A stretch of DNA of 22,104 nt from Deferribacteraceae bacterium UBA1873 (GTDB taxonomy: Bacteria; Chrysiogenota; Deferribacteres; Deferribacterales; Flexistipitaceae): NCBI GenBank assembly GCA_002338145.1, contig DDHP01000079.1, positions 382-22,485 of the forward strand, in the 5' to 3' direction. The translations under genes and the position numbers were made by a program. Shown here in pieces: positions 1 to 8,014 of the stretch; the stretch's first letter is position 1; each line of letters starts with the position of its first letter. The notes under the pieces are model-generated. The model was not told where the DNA came from. It worked only from the letters and a program-made list of their open reading frames with translations, and made no database searches.

Positions 1-80
1 GAGGGATTCGAACCCTCGGTACGCGTTAACGTACACACGATTTCCAATCGTGCTCCTTCGGCCAGCTCGGACACCTCTCC
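1..80 (-). tRNA. tRNA-Ser (anticodon GGA), 3' end cut by window edge
   Basis: Read on the minus strand from 80, the sequence opens with the acceptor strand GGAGAGG, followed by a D arm. The anticodon stem CACGA/TCGTG encloses the loop TTGGAAA, giving anticodon GGA with the usual T before it and A after it. A long class II variable arm (about TGTACGTTAACGCGTACC) and the T arm GAGGG-TTCGAAT-CCCTC follow. The long variable arm fits serine. The 3' acceptor strand and CCA end lie beyond base 1. It should decode UCC and UCU codons. Confidence 0.95.
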
Positions 81-97
81 TGAATTGGCAAAGAAAA

Positions 98-126
98 CTT
101 ATATCAACTTAAAAGTAAATTGTAAA
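98..126 (-). promoter_or_regulatory. Sigma-70-type promoter of tRNA-Ser
   Basis: On the minus strand TTTACA (126-121) and TATAAG (103-98) are separated by exactly 17 bases. Each hexamer matches the consensus at five of six positions. Transcription would start near 91, about 11 bases before the mature tRNA 5' end at 80, a normal leader length for a tRNA gene. Confidence 0.7.
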
Positions 127-379
127 GTATAAAAACCTTGCAACCCTCCATTTTTAGTATGCAACAAATAAATAACGGGTACTGCTACATAAAAATAAAT
201 TTTCGTACTTTTTGTTAATGACTGTGTTTTTCAAGAATTTCAATACAAGGCTGAACCAATATTTAAAAAAAGTTTAAAAACTCATTGCTCCAATCTGGAT
301 GACATAATATTCTGTTATTTGTTGTGGCTGAGAAAACGCTAATTAAAATCCAGTATCGTATTAAACACTTAGCATGTGG
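127..379. other. Intergenic region between tRNA-Ser and corA
   Basis: Apart from the tRNA promoter at its left end, this AT-rich stretch downstream of corA shows no convincing gene. Short A and T runs (for example near 265-285) could form only a very weak AT hairpin, so I do not call a terminator. The open frame over 324-611 runs antisense into corA and has no family features. Confidence 0.6.
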
Positions 380-1336
380 TTATAGCCAACCCTTTTTTTT
401 GAAAATGAGAAGAGGAAGAATAGCGGAAATTATCATTAAAATAAGGGAAAGTGGATATCCAAAGGGCAGCTCCAGCTCGGGCATAAACTTGAAGTTCATT
501 CCATATATGCTGGCTATAAGTGTTGGAGGGAGAAAAATAACTGAAACGACAGTAAATATTTTAACAACTTTACTCTGCTCAATACCAAGTAGCCCCAGAA
601 ATATATTGTGAATGTAATCGAGTCTTTCAAAATTGTATTTGGTATATTCTATAAGTGAATTAACATCTTTAATCATTATTTTTAAATTGTTAAGAAGTGT
701 TTCAGGGACTTTCGGAGATTTTAGCAAAGAAGATATTATGCGTTGTTTATCAATAAGACTGTCTCTTATCATGGTGTTTGTATCTTCAAACTGCGAAATC
801 AGCTCGAGAATATCTTCATTATTTGTTTCTGTATCATCTGCAAAAAGGTGTTTTCTCAGTGTTGTCACTGATCGGGATAAATTTTCGATAATGTCGGCAT
901 CAATATCGATTCTGGATTCCAGAATATAACCAAAAACGTCATATCCGCTCAGAAAAAGATTTGGTGCCGATAAAAGCTTTTTCTCACAGTCATTGAACGT
1001 TTTAAATTCTTTATATCTAATTGTTATAAGCATGTTATCTTTTAAAACAAATGTTATACTTTCGTTAAAAGATTGTTTTTCATCGGTTATCATAAAAAAG
1101 CTGTTTATTGTTATATCATCTTCATCTTCCCAAAACCGTGAACTGATTTCAATTTCCTGTGATTCCTGCCTGGTGGGAAACTCCAGATTATACTCATTTT
1201 CAATAATTCTGAAGTCGTTGCTGGTGGGAAAGATGATGTCTATCCACAAAGTTTCGTTTTTTGCAGGTAACTTTTCTATAGAATCCTGTGTATGAAGGCT
1301 AATTTTTCCGGATTTTTTTAAATAAAATTTAATCAT
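380..1336 (-). CDS. corA: CorA family divalent metal (Mg2+/Co2+/Ni2+) transport protein
   Basis: This is an inner-membrane metal channel or transporter of 318 residues from the chosen start, typical CorA length. The large N-terminal cytoplasmic part is acidic and helical. Two membrane segments sit at the C terminus, about residues 255-277 and 294-313. Between them is the family hallmark YGMNF (278-282), followed by an MPEL-type loop, and the protein ends in a basic tail. A GTG twelve bases upstream (1348) could extend it by four residues. I prefer ATG at 1336 because AGGTG lies nine bases before it and would itself overlap the GTG start. The gene stands alone and is divergent from the betaine operon. 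The family is clear; the preferred metal cannot be read from the sequence. Confidence 0.93.
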   Translation of the reverse strand: MIKFYLKKSGKISLHTQDSIEKLPAKNETLWIDIIFPTSNDFRIIENEYNLEFPTRQESQEIEISSRFWEDEDDITINSFFMITDEKQSFNESITFVLKDNMLITIRYKEFKTFNDCEKKLLSAPNLFLSGYDVFGYILESRIDIDADIIENLSRSVTTLRKHLFADDTETNNEDILELISQFEDTNTMIRDSLIDKQRIISSLLKSPKVPETLLNNLKIMIKDVNSLIEYTKYNFERLDYIHNIFLGLLGIEQSKVVKIFTVVSVIFLPPTLIASIYGMNFKFMPELELPFGYPLSLILMIISAILPLLIFKKKGWL

Positions 1337-1417
1337 AAATTTCTGCACCTGAAATTTTATATTAACATGTTACTAAATGCTGAAATTAAAAAAGTCAACT
1401 CATTTGTTTTTCAAAAC

Positions 1418-1447
1418 TATTTAGGTGCATTATATTTAGGTGTATTA
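1418..1447. repeat. Two adjacent 15-bp direct repeats upstream of proV
   Basis: TATTTAGGTGCATTA (1418-1432) is followed with no gap by TATTTAGGTGTATTA (1433-1447); 14 of 15 positions agree. The pair lies 27 bp before the TTGACA at 1475 in the corA-proV divergent region. Placement and tandem layout look like a binding site for a dimeric or paired transcription factor. That role is inference. Confidence 0.75.
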
Positions 1448-1459
1448 ATTGATTAGATT

Positions 1460-1502
1460 TTGCAAGAGACCTGCTTGACATTTATATAGGATATGATAAG
1501 TT
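1460..1502 (+). promoter_or_regulatory. Candidate promoter region of the proVWX operon
   Basis: Two overlapping candidates are visible. TTGCAA (1460-1465) is spaced 17 bases from TATATA (1483-1488). A perfect TTGACA -35 (1475-1480) has only a poor -10, TAAGTT (1497-1502), after 16 bases. A TATGAT at 1492-1497 is too close to TTGACA to pair with it. I cannot choose between them, but a promoter here is expected because the region is divergent. Confidence 0.4.
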
Positions 1503-1591
1503 TAAATTTAAATTATAAAATATTCATGTAGAAAAAATGTTTCTGTGAATAGTGCACTTTTCTAATAAATAACAGATAATCTGGGGTGGAC

Positions 1592-2800
1592 ATGGGTGAT
1601 AAAGTCAAGATTCAAATAAAAAATGTTTCCAAAGTTTTTGGTGACCATCCGGAAAGAGCGATTGATTTATTGAACGAGGGGTATACGAAAGACGAGATAA
1701 TGGAAAAAACCAAATTAGCTGTCGGTGTAGCTCAGGCTACTTTTGACGTTTATGAGGGAGAAATAGTTGTTGTTATGGGACTTTCCGGCAGTGGCAAATC
1801 CACACTTGTTCGCTGTATTAATCGGTTGATTGAGCCTACTGCAGGTGAGATTATTATTGATGGTACTAACGTGCTTGATTTGGACGAAAAGGAATTGAGG
1901 AAATTCAGACAAAAATATTTCGGAATGGTTTTTCAGCATTTTGCTCTTTTTCCCCATTGGAGTGTTTTGAGAAACACTTCATATGGACTGGAGATTCAGG
2001 GTGTTGATAAAGCTGAGCGTGAAGAGAAGGCTATGAGGGCTCTTGAACTTGTGGGGCTTAAGGGCTGGGAGGAAAACTTGCCCAGCCAGCTTTCCGGTGG
2101 AATGCAGCAAAGAGTAGGGCTGGCTAGGGCTCTTGCACTTGATCCTGAAGTACTTTTGATGGATGAAGCTTTTAGTGCCCTTGATCCTTTGATTAGAAGT
2201 GATATGCAGGATGAACTTATAAATCTACAGGAGAAAATGAAAAAGACTATTTTATTTATCAGTCACGATCTGGATGAAGCTTTGAAACTTGGTGACAGAA
2301 TTGTTCTAATGAAAGATGGTGCCATAGTTCAGATCGGTACTCCTGAGGAGATACTTACAAATCCAGCTGATGATTATGTCAGGAAATTTGTCGAGGATGT
2401 TGATTCTTCCAAAGTATTAACAGCAGAATCTGTAATGAAAAAGTCGGAAGCTGTGGCTTATCTGAAGAGTGATGGTCCGAGGTCAGCTTTGAGAAAGATG
2501 AGAAGAAACAATTTAGCCAGTCTTTTTGTAGTAGATGACAAACATAAAGTGGTGGGTATTTTAAACGTTAGAGATGTTGCAAGAAATGTTAACAAAGGTA
2601 AAGATGTGATTTCAGATATAATAGACAAAGAAATTACCCAAGTGCATTTGGATACACCCGCTCACGATCTCTTTAATCTGATGGAAAACTCTAAGTATCC
2701 GTTAGCAGTGGTTGATGATGAAAAACACTTGAAGGGAGTGATTGTCAGAGGTTCGCTTATTTCTATGCTGTCTAAACAGGGGGTAACTGATGTGGAATAG
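1592..2800 (+). CDS. proV: Glycine betaine/proline ABC transporter, ATP-binding subunit with CBS domains
   Basis: This cytoplasmic ATPase powers osmoprotectant import by the ProVWX/OpuA-type system. It is 402 residues long, normal for ProV. Visible motifs are Walker A GLSGSGKST (63-71), Q-loop Gln115, signature LSGGMQQR (167-174), Walker B LLMDEA (188-193) and H-loop His225. The N-terminal segment (FGDHPERAIDLLNEG) precedes Walker A as in ProV. Two CBS repeats fill about 280-395, the module known in OpuA as an ionic-strength sensor. The start is ambiguous: ATG 1592 has GGGGTGG very close upstream, while an in-frame GTG lies at 1586. Its end overlaps proW by 11 bp, so the two are surely co-transcribed and probably translationally coupled. 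Confidence 0.95.
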   Translation: MGDKVKIQIKNVSKVFGDHPERAIDLLNEGYTKDEIMEKTKLAVGVAQATFDVYEGEIVVVMGLSGSGKSTLVRCINRLIEPTAGEIIIDGTNVLDLDEKELRKFRQKYFGMVFQHFALFPHWSVLRNTSYGLEIQGVDKAEREEKAMRALELVGLKGWEENLPSQLSGGMQQRVGLARALALDPEVLLMDEAFSALDPLIRSDMQDELINLQEKMKKTILFISHDLDEALKLGDRIVLMKDGAIVQIGTPEEILTNPADDYVRKFVEDVDSSKVLTAESVMKKSEAVAYLKSDGPRSALRKMRRNNLASLFVVDDKHKVVGILNVRDVARNVNKGKDVISDIIDKEITQVHLDTPAHDLFNLMENSKYPLAVVDDEKHLKGVIVRGSLISMLSKQGVTDVE

Positions 2801-3632
2801 TATACCGAGAATACCACTTGGTGATTGGGTAGAAGCACTTATCGATTTTTTGGTGAATAATTTTTCAATTGTGACGAAGACGTTTTCAAATATTACTGAT
2901 GCGGGGGTTACATGGATAGAAAGCAGTATGTTTGCTTTGCCACCGTGGCTTTTTATAATTATTGTGGCTCTTTTAGCCTGGTTTACCACTAAAAGGAAGG
3001 GTGTTACTGTATTTACAGTAGTGGGGTTACTTTTTATATGGAATATAAATCTCTGGGAGCCCGCTATTAGCACTGTTGCCCTTGTTATTGTTGCAACATT
3101 GATAGCTATAATAATAGGTGTGCCTATAGGCATATTTTCTGCACTGTATGAAATGGTTTATAAAATTGTGACACCAATACTGGATTTTATGCAGACACTG
3201 CCTGCATTCGTTTATCTTATCCCAGCAATTTCTTTTTTTGGATTAGGAAAAGTCCCGGCTATATTTGCAACGGTAATTTTTTCCGTTCCTCCGACAATAA
3301 GACTTACAGCACTGGGGATTAAGCAGGTACCGGGGGATCTCATAGAATGTGCAGATGCTTTTGGTTCTAATAAGCCTCAAAAATTGTTTAAATTACAGCT
3401 ACCTCTTGCCAAAACGACAATTATGGCCGGTATTAACCAAACAGTTATGCTTGCATTGTCGATGGTGGTTATTGCTGCTATGATTGGAGCTAAAGGTCTC
3501 GGTAGTGAAGTGTGGAGAGCCATACAGAGGCTGCAGCCCGGAAAAGGTTTTGAAGCCGGCATTGGTATCGTTATTGTAGCAATTATTCTGGATAGAATAT
3601 TGCAGAGTATTACTGATAAAAAGAAGCAATAG
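2790..3632 (+). CDS. proW: Glycine betaine/proline ABC transporter, permease subunit
   Basis: This is the inner-membrane permease of the betaine importer, 280 residues. Hydrophobic segments recur from about residue 50 onward. The binding-protein-dependent transport core includes PILDFMQTLPAFVYLIPAI near 125-145. The EAA-type loop, roughly ECADAFGSNKPQKLFKLQLP, contacts the ATPase. After it comes the conserved stretch AMIGAKGLGSEVWRAIQRL, typical of ProW/OpuAB. The N-terminal part before the first membrane span is short compared with the long periplasmic extension of E. coli ProW, so it resembles the Bacillus OpuAB type more. ATG 2790 lies within the end of proV. Confidence 0.95.
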   Translation: MWNSIPRIPLGDWVEALIDFLVNNFSIVTKTFSNITDAGVTWIESSMFALPPWLFIIIVALLAWFTTKRKGVTVFTVVGLLFIWNINLWEPAISTVALVIVATLIAIIIGVPIGIFSALYEMVYKIVTPILDFMQTLPAFVYLIPAISFFGLGKVPAIFATVIFSVPPTIRLTALGIKQVPGDLIECADAFGSNKPQKLFKLQLPLAKTTIMAGINQTVMLALSMVVIAAMIGAKGLGSEVWRAIQRLQPGKGFEAGIGIVIVAIILDRILQSITDKKKQ

Positions 3633-3664
3633 AGCACTAAAACTAAATAAAAGGAGGTATTATA

Positions 3665-4510
3665 ATGAGAAAAGTTTTAGGTTTAATGTTGGTAGCACTT
3701 ATGATGCTTGGTTTTACAATAACCAACTCATTCGCTGCCAAGAAGGTTGAACTGGCTTACGTTGAATGGTCAAGTGAAGTTGCCAGTACAAATGTTGTAA
3801 AAGCAGTATTACAGGAAAAAATGGGGTATGATGTGGAAATTACTTCCGTTAGTGCTGCTGCAATGTGGCAGGCTGTATCCACCGGTGATGTAGATGGCAT
3901 GGTTGCTGCATGGCTTCCAACGACACACGGTCATTATCTGGAGCGGGTAAAGGATAATGTAGTGGACTTGGGACCTAATCTTGTTGGAACAAAAATCGGA
4001 CTTGTCGTTCCAACATATGTTACTATTGACAGTATTGATGAAATGAATGCCAACGCTGACAAATTCGATGGAAAGATAATCGGTATTGACCCTGGTGCCG
4101 GTATTATGTCTACGACGGAAAAAGCTATTAAAGAATACAATTTGACTAACTTTGAACTTGTATCCGGTAGCGGTGCTACAATGACAGCGGCTCTCAAAAG
4201 CGCTATTGACAATAACGAATGGATAGTTGTTACTGGGTGGACACCCCACTGGAAATTTGCAAGGTGGGACCTTAAATATCTTAAAGATCCCAAAGGTGTT
4301 TACGGGAAAGAAGAGCGAATCAACACTATTGTAAGAAAAGGACTAAAAGAAGATATGCCTGAAGTATACAAATTTCTTGATAATTTCAAATGGACACCGG
4401 AAGATATGGCGGAAGTCATGGTTTGGAACACTGAAAACGATAAACCTTATGAAAATGCTGTAAGATGGATCAATGAAAATAAAGATAAAGTTCAGAAGTG
4501 GTTACCTTAA
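3665..4510 (+). CDS. proX: Glycine betaine ABC transporter, periplasmic substrate-binding protein
   Basis: This 281-residue protein captures glycine betaine or a related quaternary ammonium compound and delivers it to ProW. A signal peptide covers residues 1-24 (basic start, hydrophobic core, NSFA before the likely cut). It has no lipobox cysteine, so the mature protein should be free in the periplasm, as in Gram-negative cells. The OpuAC-type domain follows with many tryptophans (35, 68, 83, 192, 196, 201), the residue type that forms the aromatic cage around the trimethylammonium group; which of them line the pocket is not determined. A strong AGGAGGT Shine-Dalgarno sits just before ATG 3665. 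The gene follows proW by 32 bp and is ended by the hairpin at 4530. Confidence 0.94.
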   Translation: MRKVLGLMLVALMMLGFTITNSFAAKKVELAYVEWSSEVASTNVVKAVLQEKMGYDVEITSVSAAAMWQAVSTGDVDGMVAAWLPTTHGHYLERVKDNVVDLGPNLVGTKIGLVVPTYVTIDSIDEMNANADKFDGKIIGIDPGAGIMSTTEKAIKEYNLTNFELVSGSGATMTAALKSAIDNNEWIVVTGWTPHWKFARWDLKYLKDPKGVYGKEERINTIVRKGLKEDMPEVYKFLDNFKWTPEDMAEVMVWNTENDKPYENAVRWINENKDKVQKWLP

Positions 4511-4529
4511 GCTTTTGCTATTAAAAGAT

Positions 4530-4558
4530 AAAAAAGCCGGCTTTATGCCGGCTTTTTT
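4530..4558. terminator. Bidirectional intrinsic terminator between proX and the epimerase gene
   Basis: A perfect 12-bp stem pairs AAAAAAGCCGGC (4530-4541) with GCCGGCTTTTTT (4547-4558) around the loop TTTAT. The GC core is flanked by A on the left and T on the right, so it can terminate transcription on both strands. It sits between the convergent ends of proX (4510) and the epimerase gene (4562). Confidence 0.93.
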
Positions 4559-4561
4559 ATA

Positions 4562-5530
4562 CTAATCTCTGAGTTGTATGCTGTTTGCAAAGTCCAGATT
4601 TTCTATAAACCAGTTTATAGTTTCTCTTAAACCATCTTGTATATTGTATTTCGGTTGCCACTTGAGTATTTCACCGGCTTTATCTATATTGGCCCAAGTA
4701 GCTGTCATGTCAGCCTTATGGAATGGTTTATAAACTATTTTGGCTTTTTTACCCAAAAGCTCTTCTATCATATTTAAAACATTCATTAATTTGTAAGGGG
4801 TATTGCCTCCTAAATTAAAAATTTCATACCCCACATATTTTAATGCTTTTACAGTCCCTTCGGCAATATCTTCAACATAAGTAAAATCTCTTGATTGGCT
4901 TCCGTCACCATATATAGTCAGATCTTCACCTGCATATATTTGTTTAATAAACCTGAAAATACTCATATCAGGTCTTCCTGCCGGTCCATATACGGTAAAA
5001 TATCTCACGATGGAAACATCTATATCAAAAAGGTTGTGATACGTGTAGCATGTTACTTCTGCTCCTTTTTTGGAAGCAGCGTATGGTGAAATGGGTGTAT
5101 TTACAGGTTTATCTTCGCTAAAAGGCATTTCAATACCTGCATATAAACTTGAAGTTGATGCCAGTACAAACTTTTTGATGTTATGATGTCTGCAAAGTTC
5201 CAGAAGATTAAGTGTGCCGTTTGTGTTTGTATCAAAATATACAAAAGGATTTTCTATGCTGTAGCGTACGCCCGCACGGGCAGCCAGGTTGATTACCCCG
5301 TCAAAATTATATATATCAAAAAGAAGTGACAGTGCTTCATAGTTGGATATGTCCACGTTATGAAATGTGAAATTTTTATTTTTTAAATGCTCAAGTCTGT
5401 AATGCTTTAGTCTTATATCATAATAACTGTTTAAATTATCTATACCTATTACAGTATGACCGTCATTAAGTAGCTTCTTTGCTGTGTATGATCCGATAAA
5501 ACCTGCTGCTCCTGTGAGCAAAATATTCAT
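4562..5530 (-). CDS. NAD-dependent nucleotide-sugar epimerase (UDP-glucuronate 4-epimerase-like, extended SDR)
   Basis: This cytoplasmic enzyme of 322 residues probably interconverts a UDP-sugar for surface polysaccharide synthesis. The NAD-binding motif GAAGFIG is at residues 7-13. The catalytic serine region is STSSLYAG (125-132), and the active-site pair is Tyr150 and Lys154 in YAASK. The stretches IDNLNSYYD, AARAGVRYSIENP and RYFTVYGPAGRPDMSIFRF closely recall UDP-glucuronate 4-epimerases. Related UDP-glucose 4-epimerases or dehydratases cannot be excluded. I place the start at ATG 5530, which has GGGGGA four bases upstream, rather than at the ATG twelve bases earlier. It is the last gene of the ten-gene minus-strand run, 37 bp after cysS. 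Confidence 0.88.
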   Translation of the reverse strand: MNILLTGAAGFIGSYTAKKLLNDGHTVIGIDNLNSYYDIRLKHYRLEHLKNKNFTFHNVDISNYEALSLLFDIYNFDGVINLAARAGVRYSIENPFVYFDTNTNGTLNLLELCRHHNIKKFVLASTSSLYAGIEMPFSEDKPVNTPISPYAASKKGAEVTCYTYHNLFDIDVSIVRYFTVYGPAGRPDMSIFRFIKQIYAGEDLTIYGDGSQSRDFTYVEDIAEGTVKALKYVGYEIFNLGGNTPYKLMNVLNMIEELLGKKAKIVYKPFHKADMTATWANIDKAGEILKWQPKYNIQDGLRETINWFIENLDFANSIQLRD

Positions 5531-5567
5531 ACTTTCCCCCATTTTTGTTCAATACACAATCCAGTCT

Positions 5568-7025
5568 TTAATCGCTGATGAATGGGCTGGATAAGTGCAT
5601 TCTCTTTGTCCTGTACTTTGTTCCTTCCGGTGTATCCAGCAGTTCCACACCTTTTTTCATTAATTCATCCCTGATTTTATCTGCAGCATCAAATTCTTTG
5701 TTTTTTCTGTGTTGATTTCGTTTTTCTATAAGACTGAGCAACTCCTCTTCGTTTATATTCAGATTTGCTCTGAACCATTCTTCCGGGGTTTTGGTTATGA
5801 TCCCCAGTGTTGATTGTATTATGGAAATAATCTTTTCTGTTTCGTTTTGTAAAATTTCAAATGATTTCTTGTCCGGTTTGTTTTCCAGAAAAATATTTAC
5901 TTTTTTTACATAATCAAACACGACAGACAGGCCAGCTGCTGTGTTAAAGTCATCGTCCATAACAGAAGTAAAACTGTGAAAAAATTTATCAGATAAATTT
6001 TCAATCTCTCCTCTCAAGTCGTTCCCTTTTTTGCCTGTTTTGTGGTTATTTATGTTATCCAGCAGGATGTAAATTCTGTTAAGTGCGTTTTCCGCTTCAA
6101 TCAACTGTTCTTCAGAAAAATCAAGGGGGCTTCTGTAATGGGTAGTAATAAGGAAGTATCTTAGTGTTTCAGGTTCAAATTCTTTGGTTATATCCCTGAT
6201 GGTAAAAAAGTTACCAAGTGATTTGGACATCTTTTCTTTATTTATATTTACAAAACCGTTATGGAGCCAGTATTTTGCAAACCTACTGTTCTCAGCACAC
6301 TCCGACTGCGCTATTTCATTTTCGTGATGCGGGAATATGAGATCTTTTCCCCCTCCGTGAATATCAAAAGGCAATCCCAGGATTTTTGAGCTCATAACAC
6401 TGCATTCGATATGCCATCCCGGTCTGCCTTTTCCCCAGGGGCTTTCCCACCCCGGTTCATTGTCTTTACTCTTTTTCCATAATGCGAAATCCATCGGGTT
6501 ATCTTTTTCATCACTAACGTCAATACGGGTTCCTGTTTTTAGCTCTTCGATATCTCTGCCTGAAAGCTTTCCGTATTCACTAAAACTTTTTACGCGAAAG
6601 TAGACGTTCCCGTTGATTTCATATGCATGATTTTTTTCAATAAGTTTTTTGCACATCCCAATCATTTCATCTATATAGTCTGTGGCTCTGGGGACATAAT
6701 CAGGAACCATAACGTTTAACAATTTCATGTCATAATCATGCTCGTTTATATACTCTTTGGTGATATCTTTCCAGCTTCTGCCTGTTTCATTACTTTTTTT
6801 AATTATTTTGTCATCTATATCTGTAAAGTTTTTTACAAAAGTAACCTCATAACCTTTGTAGATAAGGTATCTTCTTATTACATCAAATACGACTGCGCTC
6901 CTGGCATGTCCAATATGACATTTGTCATAAACTGTTACGCCACATATATACATTTTTACCGTATTGTTATTTATCGGTATGAAGTTTTCTTTTTTGCCAC
7001 TGAGTGTGTTGTAAACTTTTAACAT
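5568..7025 (-). CDS. cysS: Cysteinyl-tRNA synthetase
   Basis: CysRS charges tRNA-Cys with cysteine in the cytoplasm. It has 485 residues, slightly longer than E. coli CysRS (461). The class I signatures are HIGH (37-40) and KMSKS (265-269). Zinc ligands fit Cys28, Cys208, His233 and Glu237. The discriminating motifs CGVTVYD and GRPGWHIECSVM are intact. The C-terminal part carries the helical and anticodon-binding region, with the sequence EFDAADKIRDEL typical of the family. The frame is open another 28 codons upstream, but that part overlaps the ABC ATPase gene and is unlike CysRS. ATG 7025 is chosen because AGAGGTG lies four bases before it and the protein then starts like its homologues. 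The gene begins 14 bp after the ABC ATPase stop. Confidence 0.97.
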   Translation of the reverse strand: MLKVYNTLSGKKENFIPINNNTVKMYICGVTVYDKCHIGHARSAVVFDVIRRYLIYKGYEVTFVKNFTDIDDKIIKKSNETGRSWKDITKEYINEHDYDMKLLNVMVPDYVPRATDYIDEMIGMCKKLIEKNHAYEINGNVYFRVKSFSEYGKLSGRDIEELKTGTRIDVSDEKDNPMDFALWKKSKDNEPGWESPWGKGRPGWHIECSVMSSKILGLPFDIHGGGKDLIFPHHENEIAQSECAENSRFAKYWLHNGFVNINKEKMSKSLGNFFTIRDITKEFEPETLRYFLITTHYRSPLDFSEEQLIEAENALNRIYILLDNINNHKTGKKGNDLRGEIENLSDKFFHSFTSVMDDDFNTAAGLSVVFDYVKKVNIFLENKPDKKSFEILQNETEKIISIIQSTLGIITKTPEEWFRANLNINEEELLSLIEKRNQHRKNKEFDAADKIRDELMKKGVELLDTPEGTKYRTKRMHLSSPFISD

Positions 7026-7029
7026 CTGA

Positions 7030-7036
7030 CACCTCT
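7030..7036 (-). promoter_or_regulatory. Ribosome binding site deciding the cysS start
   Basis: AGAGGTG on the minus strand is four bases before ATG 7025. It supports the shorter CysS over a 28-codon N-terminal extension. Confidence 0.7.
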
Positions 7037-7039
7037 GAT

Positions 7040-7966
7040 TTATTTGTATAAGTTGCAGTATACGTGATGAGTTTTGCTGACCTGGTATTTGTAAACTTCC
7101 CGAGTGCATATGTCCATGACAAAATTACATCTGTCTGCGTAAGGGCATCTCCCCGTTTTGCCCGTGGTTATTTTTTTTATATCTTTTTTTATACTGGCTT
7201 CAATTAGATTTTTGGTGTAAGGGTGCAATGGATTTTGTAGTATTTCTTTGGTTTGACCGTATTCCATAGTATTTCCTTTATACATAACCAGTGTTTCATC
7301 ACAAAGGAAATTTACAATGGCAAGATCATGTGCAATCATTAAAAGTGTAGTGCCATTATCCTTCCGCAATTTTTTCAGTAAATTTAAAATTTGTGCCTGT
7401 ATTGAAACATCAAGTGAACTAACAGGCTCATCAGCCACAATCATTTCCGGTTCGATGCTTAAAGCCCTTGCTATGGAAATCCTTTGCATCTGTCCCCCTG
7501 AAAACTGATGGGGATATCTCTTGAGATGTTCTTCCTCAAGACCAACTGTTTTTAATATGTCGGAACATTTTTTGAAAATTTCTTTCTTATTTGTTGTTAT
7601 ATGTTTTTTTATACCATCTTTTAATGTGGAAAATATCGTCAGCTTTGGATTAAGACTGGAATACGGATCCTGAAAAATCATCTGGATATTTTTTCTGAAG
7701 TCATTATATGTATTTTTTGATGCATTGTCCAAAAGTTCATTTTTGTAGAAAATATGCCCCGAATCAGGCCTGTGGATTCCTGTTATCAGTTTTGCAATAG
7801 TTGTTTTTCCGCTTCCGGATTCGCCCACTATACCTATTGAGCTTCCCCGTTTTATAGAGAGAGTTATATTATCGACTGCATGTACGGTGACTTTCGATTT
7901 TTTAAAAGCTGAGTCAAAAGTCTTGAATGTTTTTGAGACATTTTCAAGTTTTAGTAAATTTTCCAT
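7040..7966 (-). CDS. Oligopeptide/dipeptide-type ABC transporter ATP-binding protein (OppF/DppF family), orphan
   Basis: This cytoplasmic ATPase of 308 residues has Walker A GESGSGKT (48-55), Q-loop Gln99, signature FSGGQ (155-159), Walker B MIVADEP (175-181), then SSLDVS and H-loop His213. The C-terminal extension carries NPLHPYTK and the cysteine set at 274, 280, 287 and 304 (CPYADRC...C...C), the oligopeptide/dipeptide transporter C-terminal domain, which in some members binds an Fe-S cluster. An F-type subunit normally works with a D-type ATPase, two permeases and a binding protein. None is in the window, so partner genes must be elsewhere or it serves another permease. No good Shine-Dalgarno precedes ATG 7966; the gene lies 48 bp after the acyl-CoA synthetase gene. 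Confidence 0.9.
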   Translation of the reverse strand: MENLLKLENVSKTFKTFDSAFKKSKVTVHAVDNITLSIKRGSSIGIVGESGSGKTTIAKLITGIHRPDSGHIFYKNELLDNASKNTYNDFRKNIQMIFQDPYSSLNPKLTIFSTLKDGIKKHITTNKKEIFKKCSDILKTVGLEEEHLKRYPHQFSGGQMQRISIARALSIEPEMIVADEPVSSLDVSIQAQILNLLKKLRKDNGTTLLMIAHDLAIVNFLCDETLVMYKGNTMEYGQTKEILQNPLHPYTKNLIEASIKKDIKKITTGKTGRCPYADRCNFVMDICTREVYKYQVSKTHHVYCNLYK

Positions 7967-8014
7967 TGCAGAAAGATAGAAAAAATATTCTTTAATAGCA
8001 ACAGAAAAGTTTTA

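Noticed and set aside
265..285. Possible terminator after corA
   Set aside because: The only pairing is four to five AT pairs with a tiny loop; not stable enough to call.
1475..1497. TTGACA plus TATGAT as a promoter for proV
   Set aside because: The spacer is only 11 bases, too short for sigma-70; other pairings are given as tentative instead.
3377..4293. Several minus-strand frames opposite proW and proX
   Set aside because: They are shadows of strongly supported plus-strand genes, with no recognisable domains.
7026..7109. 28-residue N-terminal extension of CysS
   Set aside because: It lies inside the end of the ABC ATPase gene and is unlike CysRS; a good Shine-Dalgarno supports ATG 7025.
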